A DNA stretch of 64,000 nucleotides from Flagellimonas spongiicola (GTDB lineage: Bacteria > Bacteroidota > Bacteroidia > Flavobacteriales > Flavobacteriaceae): positions 744,001-808,000 of the forward strand of contig NZ_JAMFMA010000002.1 of the NCBI RefSeq assembly GCF_023502425.1, in the 5' to 3' direction. Each line of letters begins with the position of its first letter. Positions within the stretch are counted from its first letter, which is position 1. The notes under the pieces were generated by a model. That model did no database searches, was not told the DNA's origin, and saw only the letters and a list, made by a program, of their open reading frames with translations. Made by a program: the position numbers and the translations under genes. Positions 36,138 to 45,791 of this stretch are shown here, piece by piece.

Positions 36138-37783
36138 AGATAATTATTCCTATGTCTGGCATGGGTAACCGTTTCGTTAAAGCAGGTTACTCTACACCAA
36201 AACCATTAATTGAGATTGATGGTAAACCAATTATTGAACATGTTGTTGGTATGTTCCCTGGCGAACATAATTTTATATTTATATGCAATAGTCAGCATTT
36301 AAGGGAAACAAACATGAGGGATATTCTAAAAGGAATCTCACCTGATTCAATTGTAACTGAAATCCCCCCACACAAAAAAGGACCTGTCTATGCAGTTCAT
36401 TTAATGAATGAATACATCTTAGATGATGAAGAGGTTATTGTCAACTATTGTGATTTTTCATGTTACTGGGACTATCATGATTTTTTAGATCACACCCGAA
36501 CAAGGAATGCAGATGGTGCCGTCCCCGCATACAAAGGATTTCATCCTCATATGCTAGGTACTACCAATTATGCGTTCATGAGAGATGATAAACAATGGAT
36601 GCTGGAGATAAAGGAAAAAGAACCCTTTACGGATAATAGGATGGAAGAATTTGCATCCATAGGCACGTACTATTTCAAAAAGGGGAGCTATGTAAAGAAA
36701 TATTTTAAGGAATTGATGGACAAGGACATCAATTTAAATGGCGAATACTATGTTAGTTTAATCTATAATTTACTTGTGAATGATGGATTTAACGTTTCAA
36801 TTTACGACGTACAACACATGTTACAATGGGGAACACCTCAAGATGTTGAAGAATACAATGGCTTTTCAAATTATTTTAAAGCTATTTTAGAGTTCAAAGT
36901 AGATAAACAACCTCATGAACAAAGTGGAGTAAATTTAATCCCTCTTGCAGGAAAAGGAAGTAGGTTTACAATGGAAGGCTATAAGGATCCTAAACCATTG
37001 ATTTCGGTATCCGGTAAGCCCATGATTATTCAAGCATCAGAGTATCTACCGAGTTCCAATAGCAATATATTTGTTTGTTTGGAAGACCATTTAAAATCCT
37101 ATCCATTAGAGAAATCCATAAAACAAGTTTATCCTAAAGCAAAAATTCTGCCCATATCTGGTACAACTGAAGGTCAAGCCTGCACATGCGAATTAGGATT
37201 GGCAAATGAAGACAACCAACAACCATTATTAATTGCTGCTTGTGATAATGGGATGATTTATAATAAAGAAAGATATTCAGAATTACTTGATGATAAACAG
37301 ATTGACGCAATTATCTGGTCCTTTAAGAACCACCCCAGTAGTGAGCAAAACCCAGAAATGTATGGTTGGTTAAAAGTAGATGGTCTAGAAAATGTTACCG
37401 GGGTAAGCGTTAAAAAACAAATTAGCGGATCTCCAAGAAACGATCACGCCATTGTTGGTACATTTTACTTTAGAAAAGCCAAATACTTCTTGGACGCATT
37501 AAAAAGGATGTATGAAAAAGATATTAGGGTTAATGGAGAGTTTTATGTGGACAGTTGTGTAAATGAGTTAGTTGATATGGGTCTAAATGTAAAGGTTTTT
37601 CAGATAGACCATTATTTAGGATGGGGAACACCCAATGATTATAGAACTTTTAAGTATTGGCAAAGTTTTTTTCACAAAGTGGATTGGCATCCATATAGAT
37701 TGGAAAAGGACCCAACAATGAAAATCTCATCTATTTTGAATCTGAAAGAGGAATACCAAGAATTTAATCAAGAATGGCGATAG
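36134..37783 (+). CDS. Tandem sugar-phosphate nucleotidyltransferase
   Basis: A 549-residue protein made of two homologous nucleotidyltransferase domains. Domain 1 (about 1-255) opens IIIPMSGMGNRF...PKPLIEIDGKPII and has a metal-site Asp in NYCDFSCYW (D107). Domain 2 (about 265-540) opens LIPLAGKGSRF...PKPLISVSGKPMI and has Asp in IAACDNGMIY. Both carry matching NGE(Y/F)YV and (Q/G)WGTP elements late in the fold, so both halves look catalytically competent. Family members activate a sugar or polyol phosphate with CTP, UTP or GTP. The duplication could give dimer-like symmetry or two substrates. It overlaps both neighbours. Confidence 0.82.
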   Translation: MKIIIPMSGMGNRFVKAGYSTPKPLIEIDGKPIIEHVVGMFPGEHNFIFICNSQHLRETNMRDILKGISPDSIVTEIPPHKKGPVYAVHLMNEYILDDEEVIVNYCDFSCYWDYHDFLDHTRTRNADGAVPAYKGFHPHMLGTTNYAFMRDDKQWMLEIKEKEPFTDNRMEEFASIGTYYFKKGSYVKKYFKELMDKDINLNGEYYVSLIYNLLVNDGFNVSIYDVQHMLQWGTPQDVEEYNGFSNYFKAILEFKVDKQPHEQSGVNLIPLAGKGSRFTMEGYKDPKPLISVSGKPMIIQASEYLPSSNSNIFVCLEDHLKSYPLEKSIKQVYPKAKILPISGTTEGQACTCELGLANEDNQQPLLIAACDNGMIYNKERYSELLDDKQIDAIIWSFKNHPSSEQNPEMYGWLKVDGLENVTGVSVKKQISGSPRNDHAIVGTFYFRKAKYFLDALKRMYEKDIRVNGEFYVDSCVNELVDMGLNVKVFQIDHYLGWGTPNDYRTFKYWQSFFHKVDWHPYRLEKDPTMKISSILNLKEEYQEFNQEWR

Positions 37784-38154
37784 ATTCAATCACTCAACGT
37801 CAGCTGAGTAAGTTTGTTTTTTCCGGGGTTATTGCGGTTGTGGTTGATTTTGGAGTGTATTATATGGCCAATAATTACTTAGGCCATAATTTGTCGAAGG
37901 GATTATCTTTTTTATCAGGAAGTGTCGTTGCGTATTTACTGAATAAATTTTGGACTTTTGAGGCAAAGGAATTTTCTGGCAGTCAAATGTTTCGGTTCTT
38001 TTTTCTTTATGGGATGACATTAGCAATAAATGTATTTGTTAATAAATTTGTTTTAGCTACAATAGGGAATGTTCTGTTTGGTTTCCTTTGTGCAACCGCC
38101 GCCAGTACTATATTAAATTTTTTGGGGCAAAAATTTTGGGTGTTTAAGAAATAG
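37774..38154 (+). CDS. GtrA family membrane protein
   Basis: A 126-residue protein with four predicted membrane helices and the GtrA signature: QLSKFVFSGVIAVVVDFGVYY at the N-terminus, LLNKFWTF in the middle and FLGQKFWVFKK at the end. GtrA proteins are proposed flippases or partners for polyprenyl-phosphate sugars. It overlaps the preceding gene by 10 bases and is followed by a GT2, the usual GtrA-GtrB pairing. Confidence 0.9.
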   Translation: MAIDSITQRQLSKFVFSGVIAVVVDFGVYYMANNYLGHNLSKGLSFLSGSVVAYLLNKFWTFEAKEFSGSQMFRFFFLYGMTLAINVFVNKFVLATIGNVLFGFLCATAASTILNFLGQKFWVFKK

Positions 38155-38165
38155 AAAAATTAATT

Positions 38166-38867
38166 ATGAAATTGTCCATAGTGATTCCGTGTTTTAATGA
38201 GGAGAAGAACATACCCTTAATTTTGTCCAGGTTTGCGGAGGTAATTCATAGAGATGATATAGAAACTGTTTTGGTTAATAATGGCTCGACTGATAATTCA
38301 TCAAGCGTTTTTGCCGAATTGATTCCTAAATTTTCGTTTGCAAGAATGGTAAATATCCCTGTTAACAAAGGCTATGGACATGGAATTCTTGCTGGACTTC
38401 GAAGTTGCACCGGAACTTTTATTGGATGGACGCACGCAGACATGCAAACAGACCCAAATGATGTAATAAAGGCATTGGAAATCATTGAAAACAACAATGA
38501 AAATGATAAAATATATGTGAAGGGCGACCGCAAGGGAAGACCATTTTTTGATCAAGTTTTTACCTCTGGAATGAGCTTGTTTGAAACGCTGTATATGGGG
38601 CAAAAATTACATGATATCAATGCCCAACCAAATATTTTTCACCACAAATTTTTTCAAAACTGGGAGAACCCACCGAACGATTTTGCACTTGACCTATTTG
38701 CACTGTATTTAGCTAAAAAACAGAAATTGAATGTAATACGGTTTGATGTCCTGTTTCCAGAAAGACTGCATGGAACTTCTAGTTGGAATACTGGTTTTGT
38801 AGCTAAAAAGAAGTTTATTAAAAGAACACTGGATTTTAGCGTGAAACTAAAAAAGAGTTTAAAGTAA
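38166..38867 (+). CDS. GT2 glycosyltransferase (GtrB/DPM-like)
   Basis: A 233-residue inverting GT-A enzyme. The N-terminal strand LSIVIPCFNEEKNI, the donor-site NNGSTDNS (38-45) and the metal-site HADMQTDP (D92, D96) are clear. The catalytic core is similar to dolichol-phosphate mannose synthase. Unlike GtrB, no C-terminal membrane helices are obvious, so membrane attachment may be through its GtrA neighbour. It probably makes a polyprenyl-phosphate-linked sugar used by the downstream GT-C enzymes. Confidence 0.85.
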   Translation: MKLSIVIPCFNEEKNIPLILSRFAEVIHRDDIETVLVNNGSTDNSSSVFAELIPKFSFARMVNIPVNKGYGHGILAGLRSCTGTFIGWTHADMQTDPNDVIKALEIIENNNENDKIYVKGDRKGRPFFDQVFTSGMSLFETLYMGQKLHDINAQPNIFHHKFFQNWENPPNDFALDLFALYLAKKQKLNVIRFDVLFPERLHGTSSWNTGFVAKKKFIKRTLDFSVKLKKSLK

Positions 38868-38868
38868 T

Positions 38869-39459
38869 ATGGAATATATCGCCCATCGAATTAATTCGGT
38901 TGCAGAACTAAAAAAATTACCTGCTGAATATGGCGTAGAGGTCGACCTTAGGGACAACCTTGACGGTTCCATTTACATAGCCCATGACCCATTTATCCTA
39001 GGTGAAAATTTTGAAGATTATCTTAAACACTATAAACACGGCACCTTAATCTTGAACATTAAAAGTGAGCGTATTGAAATTAAGGTTTTGGAGCTTATTA
39101 AGAAATATGCTATTCCCAAATATTTTTTTCTTGACTCATCGTTTCCTATGGTACATTATCTATCAGAAAGCGGAGAATCAAATATTGCAATTCGGTTCTC
39201 TGAATTTGAAGGATTGGATACAATTCGAAAAATGGAAAGAAAAGTTAGGTGGGTTTGGGTCGATTGTTTCAACAAGTTGCCAATAAATAAAAAAGTGTTC
39301 ACGGAATTTAAGCGCCTTGGTTATTATTTATGCTTGGTTTCACCGGAATTGCAAGGCCGTGATGGAGAAATCGAGGACTACAAGGATTATCTTAAAAATG
39401 AAAACATCGTTTTCGATGCAATTTGCACTAAGCAATACAATATTTCTAGATGGCAATGA
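38869..39459 (+). CDS. Glycerophosphodiester phosphodiesterase-like protein
   Basis: A small (196-residue) cytosolic protein with features of the GDPD/PI-PLC TIM barrel: YIAHRINS near the start (H6, R7), GVEVDLRDN (E24, D26) and YIAHDPF (H39, D40). These correspond to the catalytic HR...ExD...HD set of GDPDs. The length is short for the family (usually ~250) and no signal peptide is seen. In this cluster it may act on a phosphodiester-linked or nucleotide-activated unit. It starts 1 base after the GT2 stop and overlaps the next gene by 10 bases. Confidence 0.68.
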   Translation: MEYIAHRINSVAELKKLPAEYGVEVDLRDNLDGSIYIAHDPFILGENFEDYLKHYKHGTLILNIKSERIEIKVLELIKKYAIPKYFFLDSSFPMVHYLSESGESNIAIRFSEFEGLDTIRKMERKVRWVWVDCFNKLPINKKVFTEFKRLGYYLCLVSPELQGRDGEIEDYKDYLKNENIVFDAICTKQYNISRWQ

Positions 39460-41549
39460 AGCATACCACGTTATTTTCATTAACAGACAAACAGGGGATT
39501 AAGCGGCTAGGGTTTTTAAATTGTAGGCTATTCTGGATAGGACTGACGTTAAAAATTGTCTTATCCTTCTTTTTTGCAGGTGAGTTTCTAAAAAACTCAT
39601 TCATACCTTTTGTTGTTTATTTTTTTGATTCAGGTTTCGATAGTCCATACGTTTATTTTCAGGAAATAGGAGATAATGATGCGTTTCCGTACCCTCCAAT
39701 GATGTTGTATTTCTTAGGATTTTTAGGAGGGTTTGCCTCCAATATTTCTCCGTTCTTCATTAGAATACCACTGTTACTTTCAGATATCGGAATATTGATA
39801 ATCCTCAATAGGTTACTAAAAAACCAATCGGTGAAACTTTTGAAGTACTATTGGCTCTCACCAGTGTTGATTTATATCTCTTACATTCATGGTCAGCTTG
39901 ATGCCGTTCCAATATTGTTTCTTTTTGTATCAGCCTATTTATTATTCAATAAGGAAAGAGTTAAATCTTCAGTTTTTCTCGGTCTGGGTGTGGCCGCGAA
40001 AACCAATCTTCTATTGGTTATTCCATTTTTCTTGCTTTACATTTATAAAAATAACAATGAGAAGAAGGTTACCAAGTTTCTTGTTCCCTGTTTAGTGTTG
40101 ATATTAACTTTCTTAATTGTTAACGTTCCATTTACGGAGAGTAAACAATTTATAAATATGGTTTATGGGAATAGCGAACAATCCAAAATTTGGAATGCCG
40201 TCATTCCAATGCTTGGCGAACTAAGGTTTTATATTATCCCTTCTATTTATCTTATTTTATTGGCTACGGCTTCACGATTTAAGAGAATCAGCAATGACTT
40301 GTTGTTAATATTCATTGGTTTTTCATTTGCAATATTGCTGATTTTCATTCCTCCACAACCTGGATGGTATTTTTGGATATTGCCGTTTTTTGTGTACTTC
40401 GCAATCAGAGAAAACAAGTTCTCTTTTTTGCCAATTCTAGTCTTACAAGGGGCATTTCTGGCATATTTCGCATTAATAGAGGATTCAGATTTTTTTAGTG
40501 CGTTTTTATATTCCCAAAATGACTTTACCATTTACAAGAAACTCGAGGTGTTTGACTCAGGGACAGTTAATTTAATCCAAGGACTTGCACTTACATTTCT
40601 GCAAACATGTCTGTTGTTAAACGTTTATTGGATCTATAAATGGGGAATTAAGAGGAATTTAGAAAAGAAAATTAAAAACAAGCCATTTTTGATTGGAATA
40701 GGCGGGGATTCAGGTGTCGGCAAATCAACCCTGACGGAGTTGTTGACCAACTTGTTTGGTTCGGAGAATATGACAATTATAAGAGGAGATGACATGCATC
40801 GGTGGGAACGGGGCCATGATAAATGGGATGAGATTACGCATTTATCTCCTAAAGCCAATCATTTGTATACAGACATAAGACACTTAAAAAGCTTAAAAAA
40901 CGGGAAAAACATAAGACGCAGATTTTATGATCATGGATCCGGTAAATTTACCGATCAACGAAAAGTTTACTCAAATAAAATATTGGTTTTTGAAGGATTA
41001 CATCCTTTTTATATTTCAGCCAAACGTGATTTGTTCGATTTAAAAGTATTTGTAGAACCTGAAGAAGATCTAAGACTCCACTGGAAAATTAGTAGAGATG
41101 TATTAAAGCGAGACTACACAAAGGAAAAGGTAATAAAACAACTTCAATTAAGAGAGGCTGACAGTAACAAGTATATTAGGTCGCAGGCTTCATTTTCAGA
41201 TATCAAAGTCACTTTTTACACTTTAAATGAGATTGCCTCCATAGGAAATGGTGTTGATGTTGATTTGGCTTTGAGAATTGAAATCGAAAACAACGTGGAT
41301 GTAAATGAATTATTAGAGCACTTATCACCCATTAGTTCTATTGAGATTAACCATGAATATGCAACGCATAATCAAGTTATTGACGCAAAAGGTCACATTA
41401 CCAGTGATGATATCAAAAATGCAGTTGACGCTTTTATAGGAGATTATGATGAATTTGTTGAAGCCGCAAAATTTGTTAATGGGCTTAATGGATTTCTACA
41501 GTTGTTTTTGATTTATTGTATAGTGTATAATGTGAAACACGGAAACTAA
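39450..41549 (+). CDS. GT-C-like membrane protein fused to a phosphoribulokinase/uridine kinase-like domain
   Basis: A 699-residue two-part protein. Residues 1-400 form about 10 membrane helices with GT-C-like features: an acidic first periplasmic loop (EIGDNDAFPYPP) and IHGQLDAVP. Residues 410-~600 form a P-loop kinase: Walker A GGDSGVGKST (418-427), GDDMHRWERG (446-455), LSPKANHL and YDHGSGKF, which match the phosphoribulokinase/uridine kinase family. A C-terminal ~100-residue region has no assignment. I know of no standard family with this fusion. The kinase would face the cytoplasm next to a membrane glycosyltransferase, possibly making a phosphorylated donor or acceptor. It overlaps the GDPD-like gene by 10 bases. 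Confidence 0.8.
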   Translation: MAMKHTTLFSLTDKQGIKRLGFLNCRLFWIGLTLKIVLSFFFAGEFLKNSFIPFVVYFFDSGFDSPYVYFQEIGDNDAFPYPPMMLYFLGFLGGFASNISPFFIRIPLLLSDIGILIILNRLLKNQSVKLLKYYWLSPVLIYISYIHGQLDAVPILFLFVSAYLLFNKERVKSSVFLGLGVAAKTNLLLVIPFFLLYIYKNNNEKKVTKFLVPCLVLILTFLIVNVPFTESKQFINMVYGNSEQSKIWNAVIPMLGELRFYIIPSIYLILLATASRFKRISNDLLLIFIGFSFAILLIFIPPQPGWYFWILPFFVYFAIRENKFSFLPILVLQGAFLAYFALIEDSDFFSAFLYSQNDFTIYKKLEVFDSGTVNLIQGLALTFLQTCLLLNVYWIYKWGIKRNLEKKIKNKPFLIGIGGDSGVGKSTLTELLTNLFGSENMTIIRGDDMHRWERGHDKWDEITHLSPKANHLYTDIRHLKSLKNGKNIRRRFYDHGSGKFTDQRKVYSNKILVFEGLHPFYISAKRDLFDLKVFVEPEEDLRLHWKISRDVLKRDYTKEKVIKQLQLREADSNKYIRSQASFSDIKVTFYTLNEIASIGNGVDVDLALRIEIENNVDVNELLEHLSPISSIEINHEYATHNQVIDAKGHITSDDIKNAVDAFIGDYDEFVEAAKFVNGLNGFLQLFLIYCIVYNVKHGN

Positions 41550-43604
41550 ATGAAGCAAGAAGTCTTAAATTTTTTCGAAAAATACAAGCTGTTTTTGATT
41601 GGCGTTGGCCTCGCTTTTTTATCAATTGTTGTGCTGCAAGTCAATTATAACAAAAACCACATGCATGACTATACCGTAGATGAGTACTTCACCATTTCTA
41701 CCATACACCCTAATATGACCCCTGATAAAACCGTGCACAGGGCGCTCAATGGGCCAAGATTGTTCACCTATATGTTTTATCCTGGAGCAATGGTTGGTAT
41801 GATAGGCCATATGGGCGGAAATATTTACGTGGATGGTTGGAAATATCCTGGCCACAACTATTTCATTAAGAATTATAAGCTATCAGGCTCCAGTTTGAAG
41901 ACCAATATGGAAGACCCTAACCTAAGGTATTTTCATTATTATCTGAAGTTGCAAGCAATCATACTTTTGTTTCTTTCTCTTGTTCCTGTTTTGTATCTGC
42001 TTTGGAAAAAAAATCTAATCGTGGGAATGTTCATGGTCAGTATTTTGATAGGAATAAATCTATTATCTCTAGAGGAAAGAAGCCTATTTTATATTGAACC
42101 ATTACTTATGGTAATGATGAACGTATTGACTTGGCTTTATCTATTTTTTGCAGATAAAAAACAAATAAGTTGGTTTTGGATGATTTTAGCGTCATTCCTA
42201 TTTGCATTGACCATTTCCCTCAAATTTTCAGCTTTGTTTGTAATAATCCTGCTTATTGCCTTAATAATCTCTAAGGAGACTAACTTGGAAATGAAATTAA
42301 GAACAACTATTTTATTGATTTTTTCCTCCATTGCATTCTTTTGTTTGATTAATTGGCACCTATTTCATAGTAAGGAGGTTTTTAATAATATCGTACACGA
42401 TTACTTCTCAAACTTCTGGCAATATGCAACAGGCAACAAGGGAGTTGTAATAGAAAACTTCAAGCTATACAATCTTAAAAGAATTACAGGTGAAGTTTTT
42501 TATTCTCTTGGAGGCTTGGTTTATGCGTTGCCAATACTTTTATATTTTGGACTAAAATTTACACCTAAGAAAGCTTTTCTTCATTGGTTTTTCTTTATTG
42601 CCATAGTTTTATTATCGATTGGATTTATAGTAAAACAGCAAGTTTATATTGATAGGAATATATTACCTTTTCTAACTCCCTTGGTAATTGTTTATGGCGT
42701 AATGACGGATAGGGTTATTCATAGGATAAATAAGAACAATAAACCAAATCCGAAGACAACGGCGATTTATTCTTATGTTTTGGTTGCATTAATGATATTT
42801 CTTCCAATTTTAGGATATTCAAAAAATTACTTCAAGAAAGTGTTTCCTAGTGAGAGAAGTAACATTTCACGAATAATAGAACAAATTCCGAATAAGCAAA
42901 ATAAAAGGTTGATTAGTATTGATTATGATTCAGCGGCGTTTCAATATGAATTTCCCACATTTCAAACCATGGAAACAACTATCCCAACCAACGGCAAGAA
43001 TTTCAATAGTTTCAAAGTGAATTCCATAGGCCAGTTTAAAACCCCTGACGTTGTTGTGATTTCAGAAAAGGGTAATAACAAGCAACTCACAACTTATTTA
43101 TTACCAGCCATATTCAATACTAATTTCCAGTTTGGCGAGCATTTTGTTTTTTACAATGATGCTGAAAAGAACTTAATGTTCAAAAAGCTTTCAGAAGAAT
43201 TGAATTCAAGACAGATCACGCCTCTTTTGAAGGACTCTATATCCATTAGGGAAGATTTGGTGTTACAAGAAATAAATATCGTTGATGGGAATAAAATTTA
43301 CTTAAAACTGGATTATTTGGACACCAAATTAATGGACTGGGATGGTTGTCGTTTCTATTTCCATGGGAAAGCCCATAAACCTGATGTCAGTAAACTACCA
43401 GCGGAAAGGGTTCAATATGGATTCGAAGGTTGGGATTTTACTATTACTGAAAACAACTCGTTTCATTATGGGAGTTCTTTATTTGTATATCAGGATTTCA
43501 ACCCAACACTAATGAAATATGAAAAATTTTCATTTGGAATATTTCGTGGCTGTACAAAAAGTAAAGAATTTAGCATTGAGAATGTAATTATTGGTCAAAA
43601 CTAA
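41550..43604 (+). CDS. GT-C (GT39-like) glycosyltransferase
   Basis: A 684-residue polytopic protein. After TM1, the loop HDYTVDEYFTISTI has the Asp/Glu pair typical of the catalytic first loop of GT-C enzymes that use polyprenyl-phosphate sugars. About 10-11 helices extend to residue ~425, followed by a ~260-residue periplasmic C-terminal domain (beta-rich). It starts directly at the stop of the kinase fusion, indicating tight coupling. It probably transfers a sugar from a lipid-phosphate donor to the polysaccharide. Confidence 0.75.
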   Translation: MKQEVLNFFEKYKLFLIGVGLAFLSIVVLQVNYNKNHMHDYTVDEYFTISTIHPNMTPDKTVHRALNGPRLFTYMFYPGAMVGMIGHMGGNIYVDGWKYPGHNYFIKNYKLSGSSLKTNMEDPNLRYFHYYLKLQAIILLFLSLVPVLYLLWKKNLIVGMFMVSILIGINLLSLEERSLFYIEPLLMVMMNVLTWLYLFFADKKQISWFWMILASFLFALTISLKFSALFVIILLIALIISKETNLEMKLRTTILLIFSSIAFFCLINWHLFHSKEVFNNIVHDYFSNFWQYATGNKGVVIENFKLYNLKRITGEVFYSLGGLVYALPILLYFGLKFTPKKAFLHWFFFIAIVLLSIGFIVKQQVYIDRNILPFLTPLVIVYGVMTDRVIHRINKNNKPNPKTTAIYSYVLVALMIFLPILGYSKNYFKKVFPSERSNISRIIEQIPNKQNKRLISIDYDSAAFQYEFPTFQTMETTIPTNGKNFNSFKVNSIGQFKTPDVVVISEKGNNKQLTTYLLPAIFNTNFQFGEHFVFYNDAEKNLMFKKLSEELNSRQITPLLKDSISIREDLVLQEINIVDGNKIYLKLDYLDTKLMDWDGCRFYFHGKAHKPDVSKLPAERVQYGFEGWDFTITENNSFHYGSSLFVYQDFNPTLMKYEKFSFGIFRGCTKSKEFSIENVIIGQN

Positions 43605-43647
43605 CCATTTGCATACCAAACCATTAGCACACAAGCAAGGCAACTAA

Positions 43648-44391
43648 ATGAAATTAGTTTCCATCATAACACCAGTCTATAATTCCGAAAAATATTTGAA
43701 ACAAAATATTGATTCGGTAAGGGCACAAACCTATTCAAATTGGGAGCAAATATTTGTAGACGATTGCTCTACCGATAATAGTGCCGTTATTATACAATCA
43801 CATAAAAAAGAGGATGATAGGATTAAGTATTATTGTCTAAATCAAAATAGTGGTGCAGGAGTAGCAAGAAATAAAGCAATAGAGAATGCTTCTGGAAAGT
43901 ATATTGCCTTTTTGGATAGCGATGATTTATGGCATCCCAAAAAATTAGAATTGCAAATAAAGTTTATGGAGGAAAAAGGGTGTCCTTTTTCATTTACCGC
44001 ATATCAATTAGTTAATGAATCTGGAAATAAAATAAACAAGACGATAAAGACACCATCACAGATAACGTATAAGCGGGCATTATACAAAAATCCTATTGGC
44101 TGTTTAACAGCAGTCTATGACATTGATTTTTTTGGCAAGCAATATATGCCGAATATCAGGAAGCGACAGGATTTTGCGCTATGGTTGAAACTACTAAAAA
44201 AATCAGATGCTTATGGATTGGAGAAAGTCCTTGCGAGCTATCGAACAGGCAATCAATCAATTTCTTCCAATAAAATGGATTTGATTAAATACGAATGGCG
44301 TGTTTATCGTGAATTGGAAAACTTATCCTTTGTTAAGTCCTCTTTTTATTTGGTTTCGGCTATTTTTCTGAAATTGAAGAGTTATTTTTGA
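43648..44391 (+). CDS. GT2 family glycosyltransferase
   Basis: A 247-residue GT-A enzyme with the classic opening VSIITPVYNSEKYLKQNIDS, DDCSTDNS (39-46) and a metal-binding AFLDSDDLWHP (87-97, D90/D92/D93). The motifs match the WcaA-like GT2 group that builds oligosaccharide repeat units. Acceptor and donor are unknown. It lies just upstream of the initiating sugar transferase. Confidence 0.9.
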   Translation: MKLVSIITPVYNSEKYLKQNIDSVRAQTYSNWEQIFVDDCSTDNSAVIIQSHKKEDDRIKYYCLNQNSGAGVARNKAIENASGKYIAFLDSDDLWHPKKLELQIKFMEEKGCPFSFTAYQLVNESGNKINKTIKTPSQITYKRALYKNPIGCLTAVYDIDFFGKQYMPNIRKRQDFALWLKLLKKSDAYGLEKVLASYRTGNQSISSNKMDLIKYEWRVYRELENLSFVKSSFYLVSAIFLKLKSYF

Positions 44392-44415
44392 TTTCCGACA
44401 TATTCAATAACTTCT

Positions 44416-45786
44416 ATGGCAAGACCATCAATTTTAAATTCCGTAGAAAGGAAGTTCATACTATTGCTTGGGGACCTATTGATTATCATTGCTTCACTGA
44501 ATCTATTGATAAACCATGCCATAGATGAAGAATATATTTCTTTTAATCTAAAAGTATTTGTTTTTGCTTTTGGGATTTCCACATACCTCATTTTATCATA
44601 CATATTGGATTTTTACAATTTGGAAAGGGCAGCGAGAAAAAGATATGTTTTTTCACAATCCGTATACATTACAAGCATTTTTGTTTTTTTAGTGTTTCTT
44701 TTTACAGTATTGACCTACGATGTCAGTTTTTGGAGAATACCCCTTTTGTCTTTTCTTTTACTGACACCAATAGAAATATGGTTGTGGCGCTTTCTCTTCA
44801 CTAACTTGTTTAGCATATTGCCAACTGTAAAAAAAGTCCTGTACGTCTATGACGGCACTAATGAAGATAAGTTGCGAGACAATATCAACTATATAAATGG
44901 TGAGAGCACCAATACTTTTTACAAAGTAAAGCTTACGTTTTCCATAGCAGATGAAAATTCAGTATTAGATAAAAAAACCTTTAAAGAAGCTTTAGAGAAA
45001 GTAGACACCTGGATATTGAATATTAGGGACTACAACGATATTTCCAAAGAACTGGAAGCTTTGCTTCTTGATTCAATTTTGAAAGGGAAAGAAGTAGTAT
45101 CCTATACTTCGTTTTACGAGAGTGTTTATGAGGCCATGCCTATTCGTTCACATTATCATAGTTTCTACGAGTTGTTGCAACTAAAAAACAGGAAGATTAG
45201 ATACTTGCAAGTAATATTTAGCTACTTGGTCAATTTTCTGCTTTCCTGTTTAGTAGGAGTAATTTTCTTCCTAGCCTGTCCAGTGGTTTGGTTCTTCAAC
45301 ATTTTCCTGAACAGGGGTCCACTTTTTTATTCCCAATTGCGCGTAGGGCAATATGGAAAGGAATTTAAAGTTTATAAGTTCAGGTCCATGATAGTCAATG
45401 CTGAATCAGAAGGCGCAAAAATGGCAACCAAAAATGACAATAGGGTTACACCATTTGGAAAAATCCTTCGCGTATTCAGGGTGGATGAATTGCCTCAAAT
45501 ATTGTCAGTAATAGAAGGTAACATGACATTTATTGGACCAAGACCAGAAAGAAGAATCTTTGTAGATCAATTGGATGAAATCACACCGTTTTATAGTATT
45601 AGACATTTATACAAACCCGGAATAACAGGCTGGGCGCAGGTGAAATATAAATATGGAGAAGATTTGCAAGACTCGATAAGAAAATTAGAATATGACTTAT
45701 ACTATATTAAAAACAAGTCCATAACACTTGATTTAAGAATCATATTCAAAACCATAACCACCGTTTTATTCTCAAGAGGAATTTAA
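44416..45786 (+). CDS. Polyprenyl-phosphate sugar-1-phosphate transferase (WbaP/WcaJ type)
   Basis: Initiating enzyme of polysaccharide synthesis: it transfers a sugar-1-phosphate to undecaprenyl phosphate. The 456 residues include about four N-terminal membrane helices (about 15-120), a soluble segment and the C-terminal catalytic core with its re-entrant helix (about 262-295). Core motifs are [29 protein letters not shown] and FIGPRPERR, then [10 protein letters not shown]. This size and layout fit the PglC-superfamily large monotopic type with CoA-binding-like domain. Its location near the end of the locus is common in Bacteroidota. Confidence 0.92.
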   Translation: MARPSILNSVERKFILLLGDLLIIIASLNLLINHAIDEEYISFNLKVFVFAFGISTYLILSYILDFYNLERAARKRYVFSQSVYITSIFVFLVFLFTVLTYDVSFWRIPLLSFLLLTPIEIWLWRFLFTNLFSILPTVKKVLYVYDGTNEDKLRDNINYINGESTNTFYKVKLTFSIADENSVLDKKTFKEALEKVDTWILNIRDYNDISKELEALLLDSILKGKEVVSYTSFYESVYEAMPIRSHYHSFYELLQLKNRKIRYLQVIFSYLVNFLLSCLVGVIFFLACPVVWFFNIFLNRGPLFYSQLRVGQYGKEFKVYKFRSMIVNAESEGAKMATKNDNRVTPFGKILRVFRVDELPQILSVIEGNMTFIGPRPERRIFVDQLDEITPFYSIRHLYKPGITGWAQVKYKYGEDLQDSIRKLEYDLYYIKNKSITLDLRIIFKTITTVLFSRGI

Positions 45787-45791
45787 TTACT

